From: Tardiphaga sp. vice304
GTDB lineage: Bacteria; Pseudomonadota; Alphaproteobacteria; Rhizobiales; Xanthobacteraceae
Assembly (NCBI RefSeq): GCF_007018905.1
Contig: NZ_CP041402.1
Span: forward strand, 4,886,001 to 4,950,000
Length of the DNA: 64,000 nucleotides
Reading direction: 5' to 3'
In this document: piece by piece, positions 20,591-29,502 of the stretch
Position numbering within the stretch: position 1 is the stretch's first letter
Layout of the letters: each line of letters opens with the position of its first letter
Notes under the pieces: model-generated
What the model was told of the DNA's origin: nothing
What the model saw: only the letters and a program-made list of their open reading frames with translations
Databases searched by the model: none
Program-made: the position numbers and the translations under genes

Positions 20591-20603
20591 GGAATTTAAT
20601 TCC
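20591..20603. promoter_or_regulatory. Candidate IclR-family operator between pimF and iclR-type gene
   Basis: GGAATT-T-AATTCC is a perfect palindrome extended by TGC on the left and ACA on the right. The TGGAAT...ATTCCA theme is usual for IclR-family sites. TTGACA at 20609-20614, just beside it, could be a -35 for the regulator. Confidence 0.55.
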
Positions 20604-20686
20604 ACATCTTGACAAAGAGGGTTATTTTGAAGAGCGTCGCTTGTCAACGAGGGACGCGCGACAAGCGCCGGCAGTTCCAGGGAATC

Positions 20687-21556
20687 ATGAAACGTCCAGC
20701 CAAGAATGTGGCGACAGATCGCAGTTTCGTCGTCGCGCTTGCGCGCGGCCTCGAAGTATTGCGTGCCTTTCGTCCCAATGACGGGCTGCTCGGCAATCAG
20801 GAGATTGCCGCCCGCACCAATCTGCCGAAGCCTACCATTTCGCGGCTGACCTATACGCTGACCAAACTCGGCTACCTTACACCGGTGCCGCGGTTCGAGA
20901 AGTATCAACTCGCGCCGGCAGCTATGGCCCTGGGGTATGCTGCACTTGCGAACCTTGGCGTTAAGCATCTTTCCGAAAGCTTTCGCGACGAGCTGATGCG
21001 GCAGACCGGCGGCGCGGTGGCCGTCGGCGCGCGCGACCGATTGAGCATGATCTATTTCGGGCAGAGCCGCTCCAGCCTCACCGTCGGCGTGCAGCTCGAT
21101 GTCGGCTCGCGTATCCCGATCGCGACGACCGCGATGGGCCGCGCCTATTTCTGGGCGTTGCCGCCCGAGGAACGCGCGCAATTGCTGCGTGAGTTCCGTG
21201 AACATTACGGCAGCCGCTGGTCGAAGATGCGCGACGGACTCGAGCGTTCCGGCGAAATGGTCGCACGTTACGGATTTGTCATTTCCGCAGGAGAGTGGCA
21301 GGACGACGTCCACGCCGTCGGCGTCGCGCTCAAACTGAATGATGGCACCGGACCTTACGCTTTCAATTGCGGTGCGCCGGCGTTTCGCTTTACCGAAGAG
21401 CGATTGCGCACCGACATTGGACCTCGCTTGTTGGCGATGGTAAGGAACATCGAAGCGGCACTGGGCGGCACGTCTGCGCCACCTGCCAGCAAAATCGCAT
21501 CCAAAAAAATCAAACCGGGAGGCAAAGTTGCTCGTGTGGTCGATGGGATCAGATAA
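20687..21556 (+). CDS. IclR-family transcriptional regulator
   Basis: A 289-residue DNA-binding regulator. The N-terminal winged helix (about 12-75) includes ALARGLEVLRAF and NQEIAARTNLPKPTISRLTYTL (written across the recognition helix region, LPKPTISRLTYTL). The C-terminal effector domain has AVGARDRLSMIY and PIATTAMGRAYFWAL, typical IclR ligand-domain phrases. AGGGA lies five bases before the ATG at 20687. It diverges from pimF and precedes the liv transporter by 75 bases, so it probably controls dicarboxylate or fatty acid uptake and oxidation together. The inducer is not known. Confidence 0.87.
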   Translation: MKRPAKNVATDRSFVVALARGLEVLRAFRPNDGLLGNQEIAARTNLPKPTISRLTYTLTKLGYLTPVPRFEKYQLAPAAMALGYAALANLGVKHLSESFRDELMRQTGGAVAVGARDRLSMIYFGQSRSSLTVGVQLDVGSRIPIATTAMGRAYFWALPPEERAQLLREFREHYGSRWSKMRDGLERSGEMVARYGFVISAGEWQDDVHAVGVALKLNDGTGPYAFNCGAPAFRFTEERLRTDIGPRLLAMVRNIEAALGGTSAPPASKIASKKIKPGGKVARVVDGIR

Positions 21557-21631
21557 CCTTCGTCGCGTCGGTGTTTGCGGATTGGGCCTTGCGCGCAATC
21601 AGCTGCGCCAGGCGACCGCAGGCTGCCGCAA

Positions 21632-22438
21632 ATGATGCAGGCACTCGCTCAGCAGAACGCAACCACCTCGGTTGCGCCGCTGCTTGCCGTTCACGACGTC
21701 AGTGTCGTGTTCGGCGGCATCATCGCGTTGAACGGCGTCTCGTTCGATATGCAGAAGGGTCATATCCTCGGCCTGATCGGGCCGAACGGCGCCGGCAAGA
21801 CCACGCTGTTCAATTGTCTCAGCCGCCTTTATCAGCCGAGCAAGGGCGACATCCTGCTCGAAGGCGAGAGCATTCTGAAACGCCCGCCGCACAAGATCTC
21901 CGAAATCGGGATCGGCCGCACGTTCCAGAACGTCGCTTTGTTTCCAAATCTTTCCGTGCGCGACAACGTCCGCATCGGCACGCATGCCCGCACCAACAGC
22001 GACATCGTCAGCGATTCGCTGACGCTGCCATGGGTGCGCCGTGGCGAAGCCGACATCAACCGCCGGGTGAACGAGATTCTCGGCTATCTCGATCTGCACG
22101 ACGTCGCGGACACCGTTACGGCCGGCCTGCCGTTCGGCACCCAGAAGCGCGTCGAACTGGCGCGCGCGCTGGCCGCCGAGCCGAAGATCCTGCTGCTCGA
22201 CGAGCCCGCCGGCGGCCTCAATCACGAGGAAGTCCACATTCTCGGCGACCTGATCCGCCAGATCCGCAACGACCGCGGCGTCACCGTTCTGCTGGTCGAG
22301 CATCACATGGGCTTGGTGATGTCGATCGCCGATCATGTGGTGGCGCTGAACTTCGGCAAGAAGCTGGCGGAAGGCACGCCGCATCAAGTCCAGAACGACC
22401 CGGACGTCATCAAGGCCTATCTGGGGAGCAAGGACTAA
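21632..22438 (+). CDS. livG: Branched-chain-type ABC transporter ATPase, LivG-like
   Basis: Cytoplasmic ATPase of a HAAT-family importer; 268 residues from the ATG at 21632 (a second ATG follows directly). Walker A GPNGAGKTT is at 50-58, Walker B LLLLDEP-type segment ends in D190-E191, and the switch histidine is in VEHHMG. The signature is LPFGTQKR in place of LSGGQ, a variation common in LivG-type subunits. The LivG-specific insertion follows GRTFQNVALFPNLSV. The stop overlaps the livF start by one base. Likely substrate, given neighbours, is a dicarboxylic or fatty acid rather than an amino acid (inference). Confidence 0.92.
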   Translation: MMQALAQQNATTSVAPLLAVHDVSVVFGGIIALNGVSFDMQKGHILGLIGPNGAGKTTLFNCLSRLYQPSKGDILLEGESILKRPPHKISEIGIGRTFQNVALFPNLSVRDNVRIGTHARTNSDIVSDSLTLPWVRRGEADINRRVNEILGYLDLHDVADTVTAGLPFGTQKRVELARALAAEPKILLLDEPAGGLNHEEVHILGDLIRQIRNDRGVTVLLVEHHMGLVMSIADHVVALNFGKKLAEGTPHQVQNDPDVIKAYLGSKD

Positions 22439-23151
22439 TGACCGCGATGCTCAATGTGAAGGACCTGCGCGCTTATTACGGCCAGGTCCAGGCGCTGCAC
22501 GGCCTCGAGTTCGATCTCAAGGAAGGCAGCATGACCACGCTGCTCGGCGCCAACGGCGCCGGCAAGACCACGACGCTGCGGGCGATCTGCAACATGATCC
22601 GCTCCACCGGCACGATCGAATTCGAAGGCGCCAAGCTCGACAACCGCTCGACCGAAAACATCGTGCGACTCGGCATAGCGCATGTGCCGCAGGGCCGCGG
22701 CACCTTCACCAACATGACGGTGGAAGAGAATCTGCAGCTCGGGGCCATCACCCGCAAGGACACCAAGGCGATCTCGTCCGACATCGAGCGGATGTACGAT
22801 CATTTTCCGAAGCTGAGGGAACGCCACGCCCAGCAGGCCGGCACGCTGTCCGGCGGCGAGCAGCAGATGCTGGCCGTGGCGCGCGCGCTTATGCTGCGAC
22901 CGCGCCTGATGCTGCTGGACGAGCCGTCATTCGGCCTGGCTCCCCTGATCGTGCGCGACATGTTCAAGATTCTCGGCAAGATCAACCGCGAGGACAAGGT
23001 CACCATCCTGGTCGTCGAGCAGAACGCGCAGCTCGCGCTGGAACTCGCCGACAAGGCCTATGTGATCGAAACGGGACGCATCGTGATGTCCGGCACCGCC
23101 GACGAGATCGCGAACAACGAAGACGTCCGTAAATCCTATCTGGGATACTGA
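22438..23151 (+). CDS. livF: Branched-chain-type ABC transporter ATPase, LivF-like
   Basis: Second ATPase of the importer, 237 residues. Walker A GANGAGKTT is at 37-45, the LivF mark HVPQGRGTF follows, then signature LSGGEQQ near 138 and Walker B LMLLDEPSFGLAP near 157. Start and livG stop share one base (TAATG), so translation is coupled. Confidence 0.93.
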   Translation: MTAMLNVKDLRAYYGQVQALHGLEFDLKEGSMTTLLGANGAGKTTTLRAICNMIRSTGTIEFEGAKLDNRSTENIVRLGIAHVPQGRGTFTNMTVEENLQLGAITRKDTKAISSDIERMYDHFPKLRERHAQQAGTLSGGEQQMLAVARALMLRPRLMLLDEPSFGLAPLIVRDMFKILGKINREDKVTILVVEQNAQLALELADKAYVIETGRIVMSGTADEIANNEDVRKSYLGY

Positions 23152-23178
23152 GGAAACAGCCTCACTAAGGGAATTGTT

Positions 23179-24057
23179 ATGGAGCTCTTTACCAATCAAG
23201 TCCTGGCTGGCATCGCCACCGGCGCGATCTACGCCTGCATGGCGCTCGCCGTGGTGATGATCTATCAGGCGATCGATCATCTGAATTTCGCACAAGGCGA
23301 AATGGCGATGTTCTCGACATTTTTGGCCTGGCAGATGATGCAGTGGGGCGTGCCGTATTGGGGCGCCTTCGTGCTGACGCTGGTGTTCTCGTTCCTCGGC
23401 GGCATCCTGATCGAGCGGCTGCTGTTCAAGCCGCTGGCCAAGGCGCCGGTGCTGACCCATGTCGCTGGCTTCATCGCGCTGTTCGCGATCATCAACAGCG
23501 TTGCCGGCCTGCTGTGGGATTTCACCATCAAGCAGTTCCCGTCGCCGTTCGGCTCCTCGCCGTTCCTCGGCAGCCAGCTGATCTCGACGCATCAGGCCGG
23601 CATGATCGGCGTCACTCTGGTGCTCTTGATCCTGCTGTTCGGCTTCTTCCGCTACACCCGCGTCGGTCTCGCCATGCGGGCGGCGGCATCAATGCCTGAA
23701 TCGGCGCGGCTGGTCGGCATCAACACCGGCTGGATGATCGCGCTCGGCTGGGGCATGGCGGCCGCGATCGGTTCGATCGCCGGCATGCTGATCGCCCCCG
23801 TGGTGTTCCTCGAGCCCAACATGATGGGCGGCGTGCTGATCTACGGCTTTGCCGCAGCGGTGGTCGGCGGTCTGTCCAGCCCGCTCGGCGCGGTATGCGG
23901 CGGCTTCCTGGTCGGCGTCTTCGAGAACCTGGTCGGCACCTATATTCCCGGCGTCGGCAACGAATTGAAACTGCCTATCGCGCTGGCGCTGATCATCACC
24001 GTGCTGGTCGTCAAACCCAATGGCCTGTTCGGCCGTGCCATCGTGAAGCGAGTTTGA
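23179..24057 (+). CDS. livH: Branched-chain-type ABC transporter permease, LivH-like
   Basis: Inner-membrane permease of 292 residues with about eight hydrophobic segments. The N-terminus GIATGAIYACMALAVVMIYQA and the central MRAAASMPESARLVGIN coupling region are family marks (quoted in short parts: GIATGAIYACMALAV and ESARLVGIN). It follows livF by 27 bases and precedes livM by two. Confidence 0.92.
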   Translation: MELFTNQVLAGIATGAIYACMALAVVMIYQAIDHLNFAQGEMAMFSTFLAWQMMQWGVPYWGAFVLTLVFSFLGGILIERLLFKPLAKAPVLTHVAGFIALFAIINSVAGLLWDFTIKQFPSPFGSSPFLGSQLISTHQAGMIGVTLVLLILLFGFFRYTRVGLAMRAAASMPESARLVGINTGWMIALGWGMAAAIGSIAGMLIAPVVFLEPNMMGGVLIYGFAAAVVGGLSSPLGAVCGGFLVGVFENLVGTYIPGVGNELKLPIALALIITVLVVKPNGLFGRAIVKRV

Positions 24058-24059
24058 TC

Positions 24060-25088
24060 ATGAGCGCCGTTCAAGAAGCATCCACCGCTCCCGTCATCGA
24101 CGCGGTTCCAAAGAAAGCCCTGTCGCTCGGCCCGATGGCGTCGATAGTGGTCCTGGCGCTGCTGATCGCTACGCCGCTGTTCGTGAAGAACTTCTTCATC
24201 TTCCAGATGACGATGTGGCTGATCTACGCGATCGCGGTGCTGGCACTCAACATCCTCACCGGTGCCAGCGGGCAGTTTTCGCTGGGCCAGAGCGCGTTCT
24301 ATGCGATCGGTGCCTATACGTCGGCGATTCTGATCGAACACGGCAACGTCAACTACATCCTGACGCTGCCGGTAGCCGGTCTTGTCTGCTTCATCGCCGG
24401 CTTCCTGTTCGGCCTGCCCGCGCTCCGATTGAGCGGCATCTATCTGGCGCTGGCGACCTTCGCGCTGGCGGTGGCGATGCCGCAGCTGCTCAAGCTCGGC
24501 GTGTTCGAACACTGGACCGGCGGCGTGCAGGGCCTGGTCGTGACCAAACCGGAAGCGCCCGAGATCTTCGCAACGCTGGGGCTGAAAGTCTCGCAGGACA
24601 TGTGGCTGTACTACTTCACGCTGGTCGTCTCGATCATGATCTACGTGTTCTCGGTCAACCTGCTGAAGTCCCGCTCCGGCCGCGCGATGATGGCAATCCG
24701 CGACAACGAGATCGCGGCTTCCGCGATGGGCGTCGATGTCTCGCTGTACAAGACGTTGGCGTTCGGCGTCTCGGCCGGCATCACCGGCGTGGCCGGCGGC
24801 CTCGGCGGCATCGCCGTGCAGTTCGTGGCACCGGACGGCTACACCATCCAGCTCGCGGTCGCCCTGTTCCTCGGCATGGTGGTCGGCGGCGTCGGCTGGT
24901 TGCCCGGTTCGCTCGCCGGTGCTGCCTTCATCGTGTTCGTGCCGAATATCGCCGAGCACATCTCGAAGGGTCTGTCCGGCGCCGTGTTCGGCGTCATCCT
25001 GATCATGATCATCTTCCTGGTGCCGCACGGCGCCCGGCAAATCGCCTATGGGGCCCAGAGCCTGATCGGCAAACTGCGTAAAAACTGA
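24060..25088 (+). CDS. livM: Branched-chain-type ABC transporter permease, LivM-like
   Basis: Second permease, 342 residues, about ten membrane segments, with NILTGASGQFSLGQSAFYAIGAY (family segment, here split as NILTGASGQFSLG and QSAFYAIGAY) and the coupling loop MAIRDNEIAASAMGVDV. The start is two bases behind the livH stop. The first of the six binding-protein genes follows after ten bases. Confidence 0.92.
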   Translation: MSAVQEASTAPVIDAVPKKALSLGPMASIVVLALLIATPLFVKNFFIFQMTMWLIYAIAVLALNILTGASGQFSLGQSAFYAIGAYTSAILIEHGNVNYILTLPVAGLVCFIAGFLFGLPALRLSGIYLALATFALAVAMPQLLKLGVFEHWTGGVQGLVVTKPEAPEIFATLGLKVSQDMWLYYFTLVVSIMIYVFSVNLLKSRSGRAMMAIRDNEIAASAMGVDVSLYKTLAFGVSAGITGVAGGLGGIAVQFVAPDGYTIQLAVALFLGMVVGGVGWLPGSLAGAAFIVFVPNIAEHISKGLSGAVFGVILIMIIFLVPHGARQIAYGAQSLIGKLRKN

Positions 25089-25098
25089 AGGATCTACC

Positions 25099-26325
25099 GT
25101 GACTTCCAGAACTAGCCTGCGCTTCGCTGCCCTTTCCACCGCTGCCGTCGTTCTCACTTTCTCCGGCAGCGCTTTTGCCCAGAAGAAGTACGACACCGGC
25201 GCCACCGACACCGAGATCAAGATCGGCAACATCATTCCCTATAGCGGCCCGGCCTCGGCCTACGGCATCATCGGGAAGATGGAAGAAGCCTATTTCAAGA
25301 TGATCAACGATCAGGGCGGCATCAACGGCCGCAAGATCAACTTCATCACTTATGACGACGCCTACTCGCCGCCGAAGGCCGTCGAACAGGCCCGCAAGCT
25401 GGTGGAATCGGACGAGGTGCTGTTCATCTTCGGGCCGCTCGGCACGCCGTCGAACACCGCGATCCAGAAGTACATGAACGCCAAGAAGGTGCCGCAGCTG
25501 TTCGTGGCCACCGGCGCCACCAAGTTCGGTGAGCACAAGACGTTCCCCTGGACGATGGGCTGGCAGCCCGCCTACCAGAGCGAAGGCCAGATCTTCGGCA
25601 AATACATCCTGACGGAAAAGCCGGCCGGCAAGATCGGCGTGCTGTACCAGAACGACGACCTCGGCAAGGATCTGCTGAAGGGCCTGAAGGACGGCCTCGG
25701 CGACAAGGCGTCGATGATCGTGATGGAGGAAAGCTACGAAGTCTCCGAGCCGACCATCGAGAACCATCTCGTCAAGCTGAAGGCGAGCGGAGCGGACGTG
25801 CTGGTCAGCATCTCGACGCCCAAGTTCGCCGCGCAGGCGATCAAGAAGGTCGGCGAGCTCAACTGGAAGCCGATGTTCTTCCAGAGCAATGTCGGCTCCT
25901 CGGTCGCCTCGGTGATGCGTCCCGCCGGTATCGACAACTCGCAGGGCGTGATGTCGCTGGCCTATGCAAAGGACGGTTCCGATCCGCAGTGGGACAACGA
26001 CGAAGGCATGAAGAAGTATCGCGACTTCGTCGCCAAATACGCGCCCTTCGCCAACCTGGCCGACTCGTCCGCCGTTTATGGCTACGGCCAGGCACAGACC
26101 GTGGTGCAGGTGTTGAAGCAGGCCGGCGACGACCTGACCCGCGCCAACATCATGAAGCAGGCCGCTTCGCTGAAGGACTATGCGACGGACACCATGCTGC
26201 CCGGCGTCAAGCTCAACACCTCGGCGACCGATTACTATCCGATCGAGCAGCTTCGCATGATGCGCTTCACCGGCGAGAAGTGGGACGTGTTCGGTCCGCC
26301 GATCGAAAGCCATCTGGGCAACTAA
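25099..26325 (+). CDS. Periplasmic ABC binding protein, tandem array member 1 of 6
   Basis: Type I periplasmic ligand-binding protein of 408 residues, with a GTG start seven bases after AAGGA. Signal peptide residues 1-27, likely cleaved before QKKYDTG. The mature N-terminus carries TDTEIKIGNIIPYSGPASAYG. It shares KTFPWTMGWQPAYQSE and KQAGDDLTRAN with member 2. Ten bases behind livM, so it is the member most clearly co-transcribed with the permease. The neighbouring pim genes suggest dicarboxylate or fatty acid ligands; the sequence does not show this. Confidence 0.9.
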   Translation: MTSRTSLRFAALSTAAVVLTFSGSAFAQKKYDTGATDTEIKIGNIIPYSGPASAYGIIGKMEEAYFKMINDQGGINGRKINFITYDDAYSPPKAVEQARKLVESDEVLFIFGPLGTPSNTAIQKYMNAKKVPQLFVATGATKFGEHKTFPWTMGWQPAYQSEGQIFGKYILTEKPAGKIGVLYQNDDLGKDLLKGLKDGLGDKASMIVMEESYEVSEPTIENHLVKLKASGADVLVSISTPKFAAQAIKKVGELNWKPMFFQSNVGSSVASVMRPAGIDNSQGVMSLAYAKDGSDPQWDNDEGMKKYRDFVAKYAPFANLADSSAVYGYGQAQTVVQVLKQAGDDLTRANIMKQAASLKDYATDTMLPGVKLNTSATDYYPIEQLRMMRFTGEKWDVFGPPIESHLGN

Positions 26326-26330
26326 TAAAA

Positions 26331-26475
26331 CTGTCGTTCCGGGGCGCGGGCGGCGTGAGCCGAACGCGATCCCGGAACCTCGACATGTTCATCGTCCGAT
26401 ATCGGGATTCCCCGCCACTCCAATTGGAGTGTCTGAGGTTCGCTCGCGCTGACGCGCCCGCGCCCCGGAATAACA
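26331..26475. repeat. Family B repeat, copy 2
   Basis: CTGTCGTTCCGGGGCGCGGG opens it and CGCCCCGGAATAACAG closes it. The inner palindrome CACTCCAATTGGAGTG is present. It begins six bases after the array member 1 stop. Confidence 0.8.
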
Positions 26476-26506
26476 GAGTCACAACAACAAAAGTGCCTAA
26501 CATCTC

Positions 26507-26542
26507 AGCCCCTTGCGACTAACGTCGCAGGGGGCTTTTTCT
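26507..26542 (+). terminator. Terminator after array member 1
   Basis: AGCCCCTTGCGAC pairs with GTCGCAGGGGGCT, followed by a T-run. Bases 26524-26547 are nearly identical to 30774-30796 behind member 4. Confidence 0.85.
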
Positions 26543-26639
26543 TGCTGCCGGAGTCGAAAACGTATTAGGTAAGGGCGGATAAAAAATCCGGCACTGAAAA
26601 TCACGACGCTTTTCAGGTAGCACTCATGGGAGTTTCGAA

Positions 26640-27866
26640 ATGCCTGCCAATCGTTCGCGCGTGGCCCTGACCGTCGCCGCGACCTTCGCGTTTGCCGCCA
26701 CCGGCAGCGTCGCCTTTGCCCAGAAGAAGTACGACACCGGCGCCTCCGATACCGAGATCAAGATCGGCAACATCATGCCGTATAGCGGGCCTGCTTCCGC
26801 CTATGGCGTGATCGGCAAGACCGAAGAAGCCTACTTCAAGATGATCAACGAACAGGGCGGCATCAATGGCCGCAAGATCACCTACATCACCTATGACGAC
26901 GGCTACTCGCCGCCGAAGGCCGTCGAGCAGGCGCGCAAGCTGGTAGAGTCAGATGAGGTTCTGTTCATCGCCAGCGCGCTCGGCACGCCGTCGAACACCG
27001 CGATCCAGAAATACATGAACGCCAAGAAGGTGCCGCAGCTATTCGTTGCCACCGGAGCCACCAAGTTCGGCGAGTTCAAGGACTTTCCGTGGACGATGGG
27101 CTGGCAGCCGGCGTACCAGAGCGAGTCGCGAATTCACGCGGCCTATTTGCTGCGGGAGAAGCCCGATGCCAAGATCGGCGTGATGTACCAGAACGACGAC
27201 TTCGGCAAGGACATGCTGAAAGGCCTCAAGGACGGCCTTGGCGCCAAGGCGTCGATGATCGTCGCCGAGGAAAGCTACGAAGTGTCGGAGCCGACCATCG
27301 ACTCGCACGTCATCAAGCTCAAGGCGGCGGGAGCCGACACGTTCGTCAGCTTCACCACCCCGAAATTTGCCGCGCAAGCGATCAAGAAGGTCGCCGAGCT
27401 CGGCTGGAAGCCGATGTTCATCCAGAGCAACGTCGGCTCCTCGGTCGGCAGCGTGATGAAGCCGGCCGGCTACGCCAACTCGCAGGACATACTGTCCGCG
27501 CACTACGCCAAGGACGGCTCCGATCCGAAGTGGGACAATGACGAGGGCATGAAGAAATTCTACGCCTTCCTCGCCAAATATGCCCCGACCATGGACCGCA
27601 ATGACGGCTCGGTGGTGTACGGCTACGGCCAGGCGCAAACCATCGTCCAGGTGCTCAAGCAGGCCGGCGACAACCTGACCCGCGAGAACATCATGAAGGA
27701 AGCAGCCAACCTGAAGGCGTTCACTCCCGACACGCTGCTGCCGGGCGTCACCATCACCACCACGGCGACCGACTTCTACCCGATCGAGCAATTGCAGATG
27801 CAGCGCTTCAAGGGCGAGACCTGGGAACTGTTCGGCCCGGTATACCAGGGCAAGATCGGCGGGTGA
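26640..27866 (+). CDS. Periplasmic ABC binding protein, tandem array member 2 of 6
   Basis: 408 residues, ATG start with GGGAG eight bases before it. Signal peptide ends near VAFA before QKKYDTG. The closest relative in the array by eye is member 1 (shared KYMNAKKVPQLFVATGATKF region and FPWTMGWQPAYQSE). C-terminal phrase FYPIEQLQMQRF. It sits behind a terminator and a 314-base spacer, so it needs its own promoter or readthrough. Confidence 0.9.
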   Translation: MPANRSRVALTVAATFAFAATGSVAFAQKKYDTGASDTEIKIGNIMPYSGPASAYGVIGKTEEAYFKMINEQGGINGRKITYITYDDGYSPPKAVEQARKLVESDEVLFIASALGTPSNTAIQKYMNAKKVPQLFVATGATKFGEFKDFPWTMGWQPAYQSESRIHAAYLLREKPDAKIGVMYQNDDFGKDMLKGLKDGLGAKASMIVAEESYEVSEPTIDSHVIKLKAAGADTFVSFTTPKFAAQAIKKVAELGWKPMFIQSNVGSSVGSVMKPAGYANSQDILSAHYAKDGSDPKWDNDEGMKKFYAFLAKYAPTMDRNDGSVVYGYGQAQTIVQVLKQAGDNLTRENIMKEAANLKAFTPDTLLPGVTITTTATDFYPIEQLQMQRFKGETWELFGPVYQGKIGG

Positions 27867-27873
27867 CAACAAA

Positions 27874-28019
27874 CTGTCGTTCCGGGGCGCGGGCGGCGTG
27901 AGCCGAACGCGAACCCGGAACCTCGGAATGTTCATCGTCCCATGTCGGGATCCCCGCCACTCCAATTGGAGTGTCTGAGGTTCGCTCGCGCTGAGGCGCT
28001 CGCGCCCCGGAATGACAGC
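27874..28019. repeat. Family B repeat, copy 3
   Basis: Same ends as copy 2 and the same CACTCCAATTGGAGTG palindrome. It starts eight bases after the member 2 stop, so copies 2 and 3 sit at matching positions. Confidence 0.8.
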
Positions 28020-28026
28020 TGAACCC

Positions 28027-28062
28027 AAGGCCCCGCTGCTCCTGCTGCGGGGCCTTATTGTT
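28027..28062 (+). terminator. Terminator after array member 2
   Basis: AAGGCCCCGC and GCGGGGCCTT form a 10-bp stem with a 10-base loop, followed by ATTGTTG. The T-tract is weak. Confidence 0.65.
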
Positions 28063-28129
28063 GATGCGGCGGTGTGAAACGTGTTGGGTCGGCTCGATCT
28101 TCGACCCCCCGCCCGCTTCAAGGACTGCC

Positions 28130-29353
28130 ATGCCCGCCCTGCTTTCCCGCGCCGCTGCCCTGCCGGTCGCTGCCGCCTTCCTCATCGCCTGCGTCGCCGC
28201 CCGTGCCGAGCCGCGCTACGACCCCGGCGCCTCCGACACCACGATCAGGATCGGCAACATCATGCCCTATAGCGGCCCGGCCTCCGCCTATAGCGTCGCC
28301 GGCCGCATCGAGGCGGCCTATTTCCGCATGATTAACGACCAGGGCGGCATCCATGGCCGCAAGATCGAGTTCATCTCCTATGACGACGCCTACAACCCCG
28401 CCAAGGCGGTCGAGCAGGCCCGCAGACTGGTGGAGAGCGACGAGGTGCTGGCGGTATTCGGCCCGCTCGGCACGCCGTCCAATGCTGCGATCCAGCGCTA
28501 TCTCAACGGCAAGCGCGTGCCGCAATTGTTCGTCGCCGCCGGCGCCAGCGGCTTCGGCAACCAGCGCGATTACCCGTGGACGATGGCTTTCCAGCCGCCG
28601 TACCAGAGCGAGGGTCGCATCTACGCCAAATACCTGCTGGCCGAAAAGCCCGATGCGAAGATCGCTGTGCTGTACCAGAACGACGACCTCGGCAAGGAAC
28701 TGTTGAAGGGCCTCAAAGACGGACTCGGCGACAAGGCCGCGATGATCGTCGCCGCCGAGGGCTACGAGGTCACCGAACCGACCGTCGATTCCCGCATCAT
28801 CAATCTGAAGGCCAGCGGCGCCGATACTTTCATCAGCGTGACCACGCCGAAATCCGCCGTGCAGAGCCTGCGCAAGGTCGCCGAACTCGGCTGGAAGCCA
28901 CTCTACATCCAGAGCTATGCAAGTGCATCGGTGGCCACGGTGATGAAGCCCGCCGGCTTCGACAATGCACAGGGCGTCATCTCGGCCTATTACGCCAAGG
29001 ACGGCGCCGATCCGCAGTGGAACACGGACGAGGGCATGCAGCGCTACGCCAGCTTCCTCGCCAAATATGCGCCGGACGTCAGCCGCAGCGACATCTCCGT
29101 GATCTATGGCTATGGCGCAGCACAGACGATGGTGCAGGTGCTCACGCAGGCCGGCGATACGCTGACGCGCGACAACATCATGAAGCAGGCGGCCAGCCTG
29201 GTCGACTTCGTCCCCGACACGGTACTGCCCGGCGTCAGGCTCAACACCTCGGCAACCGATTTCTATCCGATCGAGCAGTTGCAGATGATGCGCTTCACCG
29301 GCGAGAGCTGGCAGATGTTCGGCCCGGTGCTCGACGGACGTCTGGCGGAGTAA
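28130..29353 (+). CDS. Periplasmic ABC binding protein, tandem array member 3 of 6
   Basis: 407 residues from the ATG at 28130 (AAGGA six bases upstream). It is the most diverged of the array at the mature N-terminus, with AEPRYDPGASDTTIRIGN instead of QKKYDTG...EIKIGN. It keeps PYSGPASAY, FAAGASGF-type segment (VAAGASGFGNQRDYPWTM) and QAGDTLTRDN. Some ligand-side positions differ (FQPPYQSEGR), so specificity may differ. No clear terminator follows it before member 4. Confidence 0.9.
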   Translation: MPALLSRAAALPVAAAFLIACVAARAEPRYDPGASDTTIRIGNIMPYSGPASAYSVAGRIEAAYFRMINDQGGIHGRKIEFISYDDAYNPAKAVEQARRLVESDEVLAVFGPLGTPSNAAIQRYLNGKRVPQLFVAAGASGFGNQRDYPWTMAFQPPYQSEGRIYAKYLLAEKPDAKIAVLYQNDDLGKELLKGLKDGLGDKAAMIVAAEGYEVTEPTVDSRIINLKASGADTFISVTTPKSAVQSLRKVAELGWKPLYIQSYASASVATVMKPAGFDNAQGVISAYYAKDGADPQWNTDEGMQRYASFLAKYAPDVSRSDISVIYGYGAAQTMVQVLTQAGDTLTRDNIMKQAASLVDFVPDTVLPGVRLNTSATDFYPIEQLQMMRFTGESWQMFGPVLDGRLAE

Positions 29354-29427
29354 TGCTGTAGGCGAGACTGCCTCCTTCTCCGTCCCCCCGACCACCTCCG
29401 CGTGCTTGTGTGACCCAGCGCTTCTTC

Positions 29428-29456
29428 TTGATGATCTCCTGCGAAAGGTATTTAAT
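29428..29456 (+). promoter_or_regulatory. Candidate promoter of array member 4
   Basis: TTGATG at 29428-29433 and TTTAAT at 29451-29456 are 17 bases apart, 46 bases before the ATG of member 4. Confidence 0.45.
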
Positions 29457-29502
29457 CGCGGCAAGGCCACAACGGCCGTCGAAAATATCAGGGAGCTGAC
29501 GA

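Noticed and set aside
26331..26475. CRISPR array or CRISPR-like spacing from the repeated family A/B/C elements
   Set aside because: Copies are kilobases apart, variable in length, and palindromic throughout; there are no regularly spaced short repeats and no cas genes.
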